A stretch of DNA of 64,000 nucleotides from positions 1 through 64,000 of the forward strand of contig NZ_SLWS01000003.1 in assembly GCF_004345645.1 (NCBI RefSeq), given 5' to 3'. A program made the position numbers and the translations under genes. The notes beneath the pieces were generated by a model. The model made no database searches, was not told where the DNA came from, and was given only the letters and a program-made list of their open reading frames with translations. This DNA is from Actinocrispum wychmicini (GTDB lineage Bacteria > Actinomycetota > Actinomycetes > Mycobacteriales > Pseudonocardiaceae). This document shows positions 1 through 6,838 of this stretch, piece by piece. Position 1 is the first letter of the stretch, and each line of letters opens with the position of its first letter.

Positions 1-340
1 AGCCACACCCATGCGCTAGCGCGCCAGGCCACACCCATGCGCTAGGCGCGCCACACCCAAGCGATGCGCTGGCGCGCCAGGCCACATCCATGCGCCTGCG
101 CGCCAGGCCGCACCCAGGCGCTAACGCGCCGGAGCCACATCCATGGCTAGCGCGCCGGGCGCGCACTCCGTCGGGCCGGCCCGGGCCGGCACTCCACCCG
201 CACCCGGCCCACGCTCCACCCGCACCCGCACCCGCACCCGCACCCGCGCTCGGCTTACACTCCACCTGCACTCAGCCCGCGCTCGGTTTGCACTCCGCTC
301 GCGCTCGGTTTGTGCTCGGTTTGTGCTTGGCGCGCTCGGG
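1..340. repeat. Degenerate tandem-repeat region at window edge
   Basis: No gene is visible. Positions 1-157 hold about six imperfect copies of a 24-28 bp unit with the shape gccacaCCcatgcgctagcgcgcc (starting near 1, 28, 53, 81, 107 and 134). Positions about 190-250 are a run of CACCCG hexamers, and 275-335 repeat the word gctcggtttg. There are no unique spacers between the units, so this is not a CRISPR array. It lies just 3' of a leftward gene and may continue beyond the window. Function unknown; frames open across it only because the sequence is periodic and GC-rich. Confidence 0.75.
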
Positions 341-742
341 TTAGGTTCCGTCCAGTCGGGACAGGATTGGGTAGCCGGCTTCTCGCCAGGCGATGAAGCC
401 GCCGACTACGTCTCGGACTTGGGTGAGTCCTAACTGGAGTGTCATTTGGTGGGCCGCTAGGCTGGATGTGTAGCCTTCGTGGCAGATCAGGATGATTTCC
501 TGGTCTTGGTTGTCGGGTTGTAGCTCCTTGATGTGCCAGGGGCTTGTTACGTCCAGGCGCCATTCCAGCACGTGTCGGGAGACTGGGACGGCGCCTGGGA
601 TCTCGCCGAACCGCCAGCGGTACTCGGTGGGCCGCAGGTCGATGAGGGTGGCGCCGTGGCGTAGGGCGTTGGCTGCCTGGGCGGGGCTGTAGCGGGCGAT
701 TTGGGCTCTGGCCTGCTCGAGCAGTCGTGATACCTCGTTCAC
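341..742 (-). CDS. Rhodanese-domain sulfurtransferase
   Basis: This 133-residue protein is a single rhodanese domain. The segment LIDLRPxEYR (about residues 33-42) is the CDC25/rhodanese motif, and the active-site loop ILICHEGYTSS places the persulfide-forming cysteine at residue 87. Rhodaneses carry sulfane sulfur on this cysteine and pass it to thiol acceptors. The start is GTG at 742, overlapping by 4 nt (GTGA) the stop of the upstream cysteine dioxygenase gene, so translation is probably coupled. That pairing suggests a role in thiol oxidation and handling of the released sulfur. The protein should be cytoplasmic, with no signal peptide. The family is clear; the physiological acceptor is unknown. 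Confidence 0.88.
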   Translation of the reverse strand: MNEVSRLLEQARAQIARYSPAQAANALRHGATLIDLRPTEYRWRFGEIPGAVPVSRHVLEWRLDVTSPWHIKELQPDNQDQEIILICHEGYTSSLAAHQMTLQLGLTQVRDVVGGFIAWREAGYPILSRLDGT

Positions 743-1257
743 GGCTGGTGCAAGGTCGCCGCTTGGGCTTCAAGCAGCGTCGTGTCGGGTTCCGGGGTGT
801 CGCATTCGATCGCGCGTAGGTGATGCGTTCCGGTGGGCAGCCAGCAGTAGAAGTTCATCACCCGCAGGGGTGGTGAGTAGGCGTGGATCGAGATTGTCGG
901 GTCCATTCCCACGTTCACCAGGTTGTGCAGGTAGTCGGCGCCGAAACCGACAGCTGTGCCGGTTGGATGTCGGCGGGTGCGCAGCGTGGCCGAGTTGATC
1001 GTGCCGAAGTCCTCCATGAGGGCGCCGCGGGCGATGGCGAAGGCGCCGACGCTGCCGCCGTGGTCGTGCAGGAGGGTGTCTTGGCCGATGTCCCAGCAGA
1101 TCAGCCACACCTCGTGCTGATCATCTCGGCGTAACCGCAGGCAGTAGCGGTGGTCCAGGTCGAACCGGACCGCGGACAGCCAGATTTCGGGGGATTTCGC
1201 GATGTCGTCGACAAGGCGTCTGAGGTGCCGCACGGGCAGCACTGAATGTTCATCCAC
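739..1257 (-). CDS. Cysteine dioxygenase family thiol dioxygenase
   Basis: A cupin-fold non-haem iron thiol dioxygenase of 172 residues. Likely iron ligands are His64 and His66 in LLHDHGGS and His111 in YLHNLVN, with a downstream HAYSPP motif typical of bacterial cysteine dioxygenases, which convert cysteine to cysteine sulfinate with O2; some relatives act on 3-mercaptopropionate instead. I chose GTG at 1257 because GGAAGGG lies 8-9 nt upstream; the frame stays open further upstream, but that part is arginine-rich and unlike the family. The gene overlaps the rhodanese gene by 4 nt and diverges from the DUF2294 gene across a 166-bp promoter gap. The substrate cannot be fixed from sequence alone. 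Confidence 0.88.
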   Translation of the reverse strand: MDEHSVLPVRHLRRLVDDIAKSPEIWLSAVRFDLDHRYCLRLRRDDQHEVWLICWDIGQDTLLHDHGGSVGAFAIARGALMEDFGTINSATLRTRRHPTGTAVGFGADYLHNLVNVGMDPTISIHAYSPPLRVMNFYCWLPTGTHHLRAIECDTPEPDTTLLEAQAATLHQP

Positions 1258-1423
1258 GAGACAAGCCCTTCCGCTTAGAACCCGCGGTGTCCTGGTCCGC
1301 CGGGACTCCGTCGCTCCAGGCCAGCGTGGGTTGTATCTCGCTCGAGTCCGTGCCGCCGCCACACCCGCCGTGTTCGGCGCGCAAACCACGGCACAGCCCG
1401 AACCCCCAATATATGGTGGCCAG

Positions 1424-1795
1424 GTGCGGATAACCAGGGCACAGCGCAACGCCGTCGCCGAAAAGATCACAAGTCTTGAGCGGGCGTTCTACGGTCGCGG
1501 CCCGCGGAACGTCAAGGTCTCGGTCAGCGACGACGATCCGATCAGCCTCGTGGTGCTGTCGGTGGACAGTCTCACCGTGGCCGACGCGGTGCTGAGCGAA
1601 CGGGGTCACTTGGACGCCGTGATCCGGCACCACGACGCCCTGCACGAGGCGACCAAACAGGACTTCCTGGACGCCATCGAGCAGATTGTCGGCAGCCCGG
1701 TGTCGGCGTACCTGTCGCAGGTGCACCCGAACACCGGGTACGCGGTGCGCGTGTTCGTGTTCTCCGCCGACGGCGACTTCGACCAGGCGGACTAG
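1424..1795 (+). CDS. DUF2294 domain protein
   Basis: A 123-residue protein matching the DUF2294 pattern: an N-terminal helix (about residues 1-20), the conserved GRGPRNVKVSVSDD stretch (about 26-39), and a C-terminal beta segment ending VFVFSADG. I know of no assigned reaction for the family. The most likely start is GTG at 1424; upstream codons in the same frame read as low-complexity sequence. Its TAG stop (1793-1795) shares two bases with the stop of the convergent frameshifted beta-lactamase-like gene, so the two genes end on the same four-base CTAG. No membrane segment or signal peptide is seen. Confidence 0.75.
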   Translation: MRITRAQRNAVAEKITSLERAFYGRGPRNVKVSVSDDDPISLVVLSVDSLTVADAVLSERGHLDAVIRHHDALHEATKQDFLDAIEQIVGSPVSAYLSQVHPNTGYAVRVFVFSADGDFDQAD

Positions 1796-2677
1796 GCTTG
1801 ACCGCGCAGGTGGTCACGCAGTGTCCGGGCGACCCGGCCCATCAGGATCTCGGCCTCGGGCTGGACGGCGGCCGGCACGCGGGACTCGGTGAGCGCGGCG
1901 ACCGCGAACCGCTGGCCGTCGGCGTGTTCGACCACGCCGACCTCGTGCCGGAGGTTGAGCAGCGTCCCGGTCTTGGACGACCACCTGGTGGCGTCGGAGC
2001 TGAACTCGGGGCCAAGTCGCCACCGGATCAGGTTGAGGCCCATCAGTTCGCGCACCCGGGCGGACACTGATTCGTCTATTGTGGACGGCGTCCAGAGCGC
2101 CTGGAGCAGGTCGACGAACGCGCGCGCCGAGCCTGAACTGGCTGATGTCGAGTTGCCGCACCGGATGGCCTTGGCCGGCCGTGGCGGCGTTGATGGCCAG
2201 GGTGTGGGCGAGGCGGACGTCGATGTGTTCGGCCGGGGTGTCGCTGAGTTCACCGACTGGGTGCCGGGCGGTGATCCCGGACAGGCCCCAGTCGCGCGTC
2301 ATCCTGGTGACCTGGGCGGGCGGGGTGAGCTCGAACAGGGTGTCGGCCGCGACCTCGTCACTGATCGCCACGGCGAGGTACAGCAGGTCGTCGACGGCCA
2401 CGCGCGCGGGATGCCGGAACCGGGCCAGCCCAGTCGGCCCCGGTGTGTCGATCCTCCCAGGCCGTACCTCGATCTGTGTGGACCCGTCCAACTCGCCGCG
2501 TCGGATCCGCTCCAAGGTCGCGGCCGTCAACGGGACCTTGACCAGCGACGCGCTCGGGAACTCCAGGTCGGGGTCGATCCCGACTTCCGTCCCGGTGCGC
2601 AGGTCGCGGACCAGAAACGAGCCGCGCAGGCCGCCGTTGTCCAGGTCGTCCCGCAGTCGGGCGAGCAGCCCGTTCAC
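1792..2677 (-). pseudogene. BlaB-like penicillin-recognising protein, frameshifted
   Basis: This gene resembles class A beta-lactamases but needs two reading frames. Frame one starts with GTG at 2677 and encodes no signal peptide; it carries an SxxK motif (SLVK, Ser44-Lys47) and SDE at 106-108 where SDN is usual. Near 2131-2138 one base is surplus, and the KTG motif with the C-terminal strands continues in the second frame down to 1792. Total length, about 294 codons, is normal for the family. The GTG overlaps the LysR stop by 4 nt. In Streptomyces cacaoi a LysR gene (blaA) is followed by blaB, which encodes a penicillin-recognising regulator of beta-lactamase; this layout matches. It may be a true pseudogene, a sequencing error or, less likely, a frameshifting gene. 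Confidence 0.7.
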
Positions 2678-3546
2678 CGGACGCCCAGGCAGCGGCCGAT
2701 CGCCGTACACAGGCGCGTGCGGAGACGTTGGGCGTCGTCGCCCAGCCCGGCCGCGACGTCGAAGCCGCGCGCGAGCCGGATCCCCCCGACCGACCGCCAT
2801 TCCAGGCCGAGCTCCCGGGCCTGCTCCGCCGAGCACAGCAACAGGTCCGCCGACCCGTACACGCTGGCGGCCGCGGCGGTCAACGAGTCGGCCACGGTGA
2901 CCTGCGCGGGCCGCAGCCCCACCGAGTCGCGGAGCTGGATCACCTGGTCGCGGATGTGCGGGACGTCGTCCTCGGGCTGGATCCAGACCCGGCGCGGCGG
3001 GCGGCTCGACCGGCCGGCCCGCAGGGTCTCCAGGTGGATCACGTCCGACGGCGGCGTGATCCCGCCCGCCAGGCCGAGCGGGACGGTCCAAACACCCTCG
3101 GACGCGGGGACCGCGGTGATCGCGGCCCGGACTTCGCGGGTGCGCACGAGTTCGGCTCGTTCACCTGGCCCGGCGGCCCGGAACTCCAGGAACACGTCGA
3201 GCGCCCGCGCCTCGGCGTCGAGTTCGGCGAGGCCGCGAGTGGTGCACGTGTCCGGCACCGCGAGCCGCAGCGGCCGCAGCTTGGCGCGCTTCGCGTCGTG
3301 TTCCATGGCGTCGGCGAGGTGGACGAGGCGCTTGGCCGACGGCAGCATGTCGCGCCCGAACGGGGTGAGCTGCGCCCGGCGGGTCGAGCGGTCGAACAGC
3401 CGCTCGCCGAGGTGCCGTTCCAGCGCGGCGATGCGGCGGCTGGCGACGGGTTGGGGGATACGGGCGAGCGCGGCGCCCGCGGTGAAACTCCCGGTCTCGC
3501 TGACGCTCACGAACGCCCTGCTGCCGCTGATCAGGTCCACGACCAC
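2674..3546 (-). CDS. LysR-family regulator of the beta-lactamase locus
   Basis: A 290-residue LysR-type regulator. The N-terminal winged helix (about residues 5-62) includes FVSVSETGSFTAGA and the conserved RRIAALERHLGERLFDRSTR stretch; the rest is the effector-binding domain. It is divergent from the class A beta-lactamase gene with 100 bp between them, the arrangement seen for AmpR-type regulators, and is followed with a 4-nt overlap by a penicillin-recognising protein gene, as in the blaA-blaB pair of Streptomyces cacaoi. The likely role is induction of the divergent beta-lactamase. The start is GTG at 3546, with an alternative GTG two codons downstream. The family is certain; the inducer is inferred. 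Confidence 0.88.
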   Translation of the reverse strand: MVVDLISGSRAFVSVSETGSFTAGAALARIPQPVASRRIAALERHLGERLFDRSTRRAQLTPFGRDMLPSAKRLVHLADAMEHDAKRAKLRPLRLAVPDTCTTRGLAELDAEARALDVFLEFRAAGPGERAELVRTREVRAAITAVPASEGVWTVPLGLAGGITPPSDVIHLETLRAGRSSRPPRRVWIQPEDDVPHIRDQVIQLRDSVGLRPAQVTVADSLTAAAASVYGSADLLLCSAEQARELGLEWRSVGGIRLARGFDVAAGLGDDAQRLRTRLCTAIGRCLGVR

Positions 3547-3551
3547 ATCTT

Positions 3552-3600
3552 ATGCCGATTCAGCATGGAATTGTTCATTTCCGTCTTGGACAGCATGGAA
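3552..3600. promoter_or_regulatory. Candidate LysR operator between regulator and bla
   Basis: The 100-bp divergent spacer contains ATGC-N7-GCAT at 3552-3566, which includes a T-N11-A core (3553-3565), the usual LysR-family box. The decamer CAGCATGGAA occurs twice, at 3561-3570 and 3591-3600, exactly 30 bp apart, about three helical turns. A primary site plus a phased half-site is the layout expected for a LysR tetramer that represses itself and activates the divergent gene. Confidence 0.55.
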
Positions 3601-3646
3601 CGACTCGACGAGACTGCGGATGATGATCAGCGCCGAAAGGAATCCC

Positions 3647-4534
3647 GTGTCCCGTCGAGCCGTGCTCGCCGCTCTGACCGTCCTGTCGCTCGTCAGCTGC
3701 AGTACGGCCACGCCTGCCCAGCCACCGGCATCCACCCCAGTCGTGTCGACGCCCCCGAAGCAGCCGGACTTCGGCCGGCTCGAACGGGACTTCGACGCCC
3801 GACTCGGTGTGTATGCTGTAGACACGGCGAACGGACGTGAGGTCGCGTTCCGTGCCGACGAGCGGTTCGCCTACGCCTCCACCCACAAGGTGTTCACCGC
3901 CGGAGCCGTGCTGCAACGCATCCCCATCGGCGACCTTGAGCGCACGGTCAAGTACAGCCAGAACGACCTCGTCGCCAACTCGCCCGTCTCGGAAAAACAG
4001 GTCGCCACCGGGATGACGCTGCGCGCCGCGATGGACGCCGCCATCCGTTACAGCGACAACACCGCGGACAACCTGCTGTTCCGTGAACTCGGCGGACCCA
4101 ACGGCCTGGCCGCAGCGGTACGGGCGACCGGCGACACCACGACCCACGTCGACCGGATCGAACCCGCGCTCAACGACACAGCGCCCGGCGACATCCGCGA
4201 CACCAGCACGCCACGCGCGATGACAGCCACCATGCGCGCGTTCACCCTCGGAAACGCGTTGCCCGAGGACAAACGAACCATCCTCGTCGATCTCATGCGG
4301 GCCAACCAGACCGGTGGCACGGTGATCCGGGCGGGTGTGCCCGCGGGCTGGCAGGTCGGTGACAAGACCGGCACCGGCGGCTACGGGACCCGCAACGACA
4401 TCGCCCTGGTCTGGCCGCCGCAACGGGCGCCTATCCTGCTCGCGATCCTGTCCGACAAGAAGGCGAAGGACGCGAAGACCGACGACAAGCTGATCGCCCA
4501 GGCCGCGGCCGCCGCGCTCGCCGCGTTTCAGTGA
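3647..4534 (+). CDS. bla: Class A beta-lactamase (lipoprotein)
   Basis: A 295-residue serine beta-lactamase with all class A motifs: STHK (Ser78, Lys81), SDN (136-138), EPALN (Glu172, the Ambler 166 general base, to Asn176) and KTG (240-242). It hydrolyses beta-lactams outside the membrane. The N-terminus has an SRR positive region, a hydrophobic stretch and an LVSC lipobox with Cys18, followed by a proline/threonine-rich linker, so it should be a lipid-anchored exported enzyme. The start GTG at 3647 has GAAAGG 6-7 nt upstream; the much longer open frame before it is antisense to other genes. It diverges from the LysR gene and is probably inducible. Confidence 0.93.
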   Translation: MSRRAVLAALTVLSLVSCSTATPAQPPASTPVVSTPPKQPDFGRLERDFDARLGVYAVDTANGREVAFRADERFAYASTHKVFTAGAVLQRIPIGDLERTVKYSQNDLVANSPVSEKQVATGMTLRAAMDAAIRYSDNTADNLLFRELGGPNGLAAAVRATGDTTTHVDRIEPALNDTAPGDIRDTSTPRAMTATMRAFTLGNALPEDKRTILVDLMRANQTGGTVIRAGVPAGWQVGDKTGTGGYGTRNDIALVWPPQRAPILLAILSDKKAKDAKTDDKLIAQAAAAALAAFQ

Positions 4535-4535
4535 C

Positions 4536-4919
4536 TCAGTCGGTGTACACGATCCGGGAGCCCAGCGGCACCAGCGAGACCGGGACCATCTTGAAGTTGG
4601 CCACCCCCAACGGGATCCCGATGACCGTCAGGCACAGCAGGATACCGGTGACCACGTGCATGACCGCCAGCCACCACCCGGCCACGACGATCCACAGGAT
4701 GTTGCCGATCAGCGACGCCAGGCCGGCGTCCGCGCGCGGCACGATGGTCCGGCCGAACGGCCAGAACGCGTAGTTGGCGATCCGGAACGACGCCAGCCCG
4801 AACGGGATGGTGATGATCAGCAGACAGCAGAGGAAGCCGGCGAGCAGATAGCCGACGGCCATCCAGAATCCGCTGAGTACCAGCCAGATCACGTTCAGCA
4901 ACACACGCACGGCGTCCAT
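4536..4919 (-). CDS. YccF-family inner membrane protein
   Basis: A 127-residue membrane protein made of two similar halves, each with hydrophobic segments and a conserved IGIPLG/ITIPFG turn, as in YccF (DUF307). Signature stretches include LNVIWLVLSGFW at the N-terminus and ASFRIANYAFWPFGRTIV in the middle. About four membrane spans are expected. No function is established for the family. The stop codon lies one base from the beta-lactamase stop (convergent), and the gene diverges from the PIG-L deacetylase with only about 30 bp between starts. Confidence 0.85.
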   Translation of the reverse strand: MDAVRVLLNVIWLVLSGFWMAVGYLLAGFLCCLLIITIPFGLASFRIANYAFWPFGRTIVPRADAGLASLIGNILWIVVAGWWLAVMHVVTGILLCLTVIGIPLGVANFKMVPVSLVPLGSRIVYTD

Positions 4920-4951
4920 TGTGTCGTACCGTCCCGGTAGGGTCCGGACCC

Positions 4952-5710
4952 ATGGCTACCTTGGTGACGTTCCACGCCCACCCCGACGACGAGTGCATCG
5001 CGTGCGGCGGCGTGATGCGCAAGGCCTACGAAGACGGCCACCGGGTCGTGCTCGTCGTGGCCACCCGCGGCGAACACGGCGAGCTGCACGGCACGCTCGA
5101 CGAAGGCGAAGAGCTGTGGGAGCGCAGAGTGAAGGAAACCAACGCGGCGGCCGAGATCCTGGGCGCGTCCCGGGTCGAGTTCCTGGGGTACGTCGACTCC
5201 GGCATGATGGGTGACCCAACCAACGACCTGCCCGGATCGTTCTGGACCGCGGACGTGGAGGAAGCCGCCCAGCGGCTGGCGGCGATCCTGACCGACGAGG
5301 ACGCGGACGTCCTCACCATCTATGACGACTACGGCACGTACGGCCACCCGGACCACATCAAAGTGCACCACGTGGGCAAGCGCGCCGGCGAGATCGCGGG
5401 CACCCAGCGGGTCTACCAGCACGCGGTGAACCGTGACCTGGTGATGGCCGGCGACGCCCCGCCGGAGATCACCGAGGACCCACACTTCGGTAAGCCGGAG
5501 GCGATGCTCACGGCGGCCGTGGACGTGTCGGCGTTCGCGGACCACAAGCGCAAGGCGATGCGGGCGCACGCCAGCCAGATCGACGAGGAGTCGTTCTTCC
5601 TGGCCATGCCGGACGACGTGTTCCAGGTGGCGTTCGGCACCGAGTGGTTCATCCGCGAGGGTCAGGGCCCGGGGATCACCGAGACGGACATCATGGGTGG
5701 TCTGAAGTAG
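4952..5710 (+). CDS. PIG-L/LmbE-type zinc deacetylase
   Basis: A 252-residue PIG-L family hydrolase. The metal-binding motif AHPDDE appears near residues 9-14, and the second motif GHPDH near 132-136. In actinomycetes this family includes MshB (mycothiol synthesis) and Mca (mycothiol S-conjugate amidase); this protein is shorter than either and cannot be assigned to one. It should cleave an N-acetyl or amide bond on a sugar-like substrate in the cytoplasm. ATG at 4952 was chosen because the family begins with this strand; the frame opens 33 nt earlier. The 3' end overlaps the convergent flavin oxidoreductase gene by about 20 nt. Confidence 0.85.
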   Translation: MATLVTFHAHPDDECIACGGVMRKAYEDGHRVVLVVATRGEHGELHGTLDEGEELWERRVKETNAAAEILGASRVEFLGYVDSGMMGDPTNDLPGSFWTADVEEAAQRLAAILTDEDADVLTIYDDYGTYGHPDHIKVHHVGKRAGEIAGTQRVYQHAVNRDLVMAGDAPPEITEDPHFGKPEAMLTAAVDVSAFADHKRKAMRAHASQIDEESFFLAMPDDVFQVAFGTEWFIREGQGPGITETDIMGGLK

Positions 5711-6719
5711 CGCGCCAGCCGAGGGCCGGGCCGAGCTTGGTCGCGATGTCGGTGAGGATCTGCACGTAGTCCTCGTGGTCGAAGGTGAACGGCAGGGCGA
5801 ACGCGACCTCGTCGACCAGTTGGAAGCCGGCGTGGGCGTACAGCTGTTCGGCGATCTGGTCGGACGTGCCGACGAGGTCACGGGCGAACAGCAGCCGGCG
5901 CGGCCCGTGCGTCTCGGAGGTGCGTGGCGTGCGTCTGAGCACGAACTCCTCGTACTTCGCGCGCTGCTCCGCGGTGGCCGTGTCGGTCGGGATGACCACG
6001 AGTCCTTGGGAGACGCGGGCCTTGTCGCCGTCGGGGTGGTGTGCGCGGAACGTCTGGATCTGGACGCGCTGGATTTCGGCGAAGTCCAGCGTGTCCTCGG
6101 CCTGCACCACGTTGCTGCTCAGGAAGTTCATCCCGTGTTCGCCGGCCCATTTCGCCGACCGGACGCTGCCACCGCCGTACCAGACGCGTTGGCCCAGCCC
6201 TCGGGCGTGCGGCTGGACGCGGTCGGAGAACACCTCGAAGCCCTCGGTGCCGCTGTACGTGGTGACCGGTTCGCCGCGGATGTGGCTCAGCAGCCGTTCC
6301 ACTCGGGCGTAGCTGAAGTCCTCGACGTCGGCGGTGTCCGGGTACAGGGCGTGTTTGACCTGGTCGTAGTGGATGGGCGGGCCGACACTGATGCCCGGGT
6401 TGAGCCGCCCGCCCGAGAGTACGTCGACCGTGGCCAGGTCCTCGGCCAGCCGCAGCGGGTTCTCCCAGCCCAGCGGGATGACCGCGGTGCCCAGGTGGAT
6501 CCGGCTGGTGCGCTGGCTGGCCGCGGCCAGCACGGCGACCGGCGACGAGATGCCGTACTGCAGGTGCCGGTGCCGCACCCACGCACTGTCGAAGCCGAGT
6601 TCCTCACCGAGCTGGATGACGTTCAGCGTCGACTCGTGGCCGCGCCGCGGATCGTCCGCGTCGAACAGCCCGATGGTGAGGAAGCCCAGCTTGCGCAGCG
6701 GTTCCGACGGCAGCGGCAC
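5691..6719 (-). CDS. Luciferase-like (LLM) flavin-dependent oxidoreductase
   Basis: A 342-residue TIM-barrel protein of the bacterial luciferase-like monooxygenase family. Typical stretches are GFDSAWVRHRHLQYGISSP near the N-terminus, the RIHLGTAVIPLGWENPLRLAEDLATVD segment split between strands 3 and 4, and a C-terminal substrate-binding region. Such enzymes use FMN or F420; the sequence does not settle which. GTG at 6719 is preceded by GAGGGA at suitable spacing, and sequence upstream of it does not look like coding. No neighbour suggests a substrate. Confidence 0.85.
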   Translation of the reverse strand: MPLPSEPLRKLGFLTIGLFDADDPRRGHESTLNVIQLGEELGFDSAWVRHRHLQYGISSPVAVLAAASQRTSRIHLGTAVIPLGWENPLRLAEDLATVDVLSGGRLNPGISVGPPIHYDQVKHALYPDTADVEDFSYARVERLLSHIRGEPVTTYSGTEGFEVFSDRVQPHARGLGQRVWYGGGSVRSAKWAGEHGMNFLSSNVVQAEDTLDFAEIQRVQIQTFRAHHPDGDKARVSQGLVVIPTDTATAEQRAKYEEFVLRRTPRTSETHGPRRLLFARDLVGTSDQIAEQLYAHAGFQLVDEVAFALPFTFDHEDYVQILTDIATKLGPALGWRATSDHP

Positions 6720-6801
6720 AGCGATCCCTCCACATCCACGGGCGGCACCCCCATTCTGGCAAGAGACGGCCTGGCGGGGAGGGGTGATCCACTGGGTGGA
6801 A

Positions 6802-6833
6802 CGCTGCCTGGCGGCCGATGCCGCCAGGCAGCG
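6802..6833 (-). terminator. Strong hairpin after the BNR-repeat gene
   Basis: A perfect 14-bp stem (6802-6815 with 6820-6833, arms CGCTGCCTGGCGGC and its complement) closes a 4-nt loop CGAT. It lies 5 bp past the stop of the leftward secreted-protein gene. No U-run follows, as is common for GC-rich actinomycete terminators. Confidence 0.7.
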
Positions 6834-6838
6834 CGGTG

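Noticed and set aside
1..160. Possible CRISPR array
   Set aside because: Units abut directly without unique spacers and vary along their whole length; no cas genes nearby.
1889..3646. Long rightward open frame in front of the beta-lactamase
   Set aside because: It is antisense to the LysR and blaB-like genes and has shadow-type composition; the signal peptide and ribosome site place the true start at 3647.
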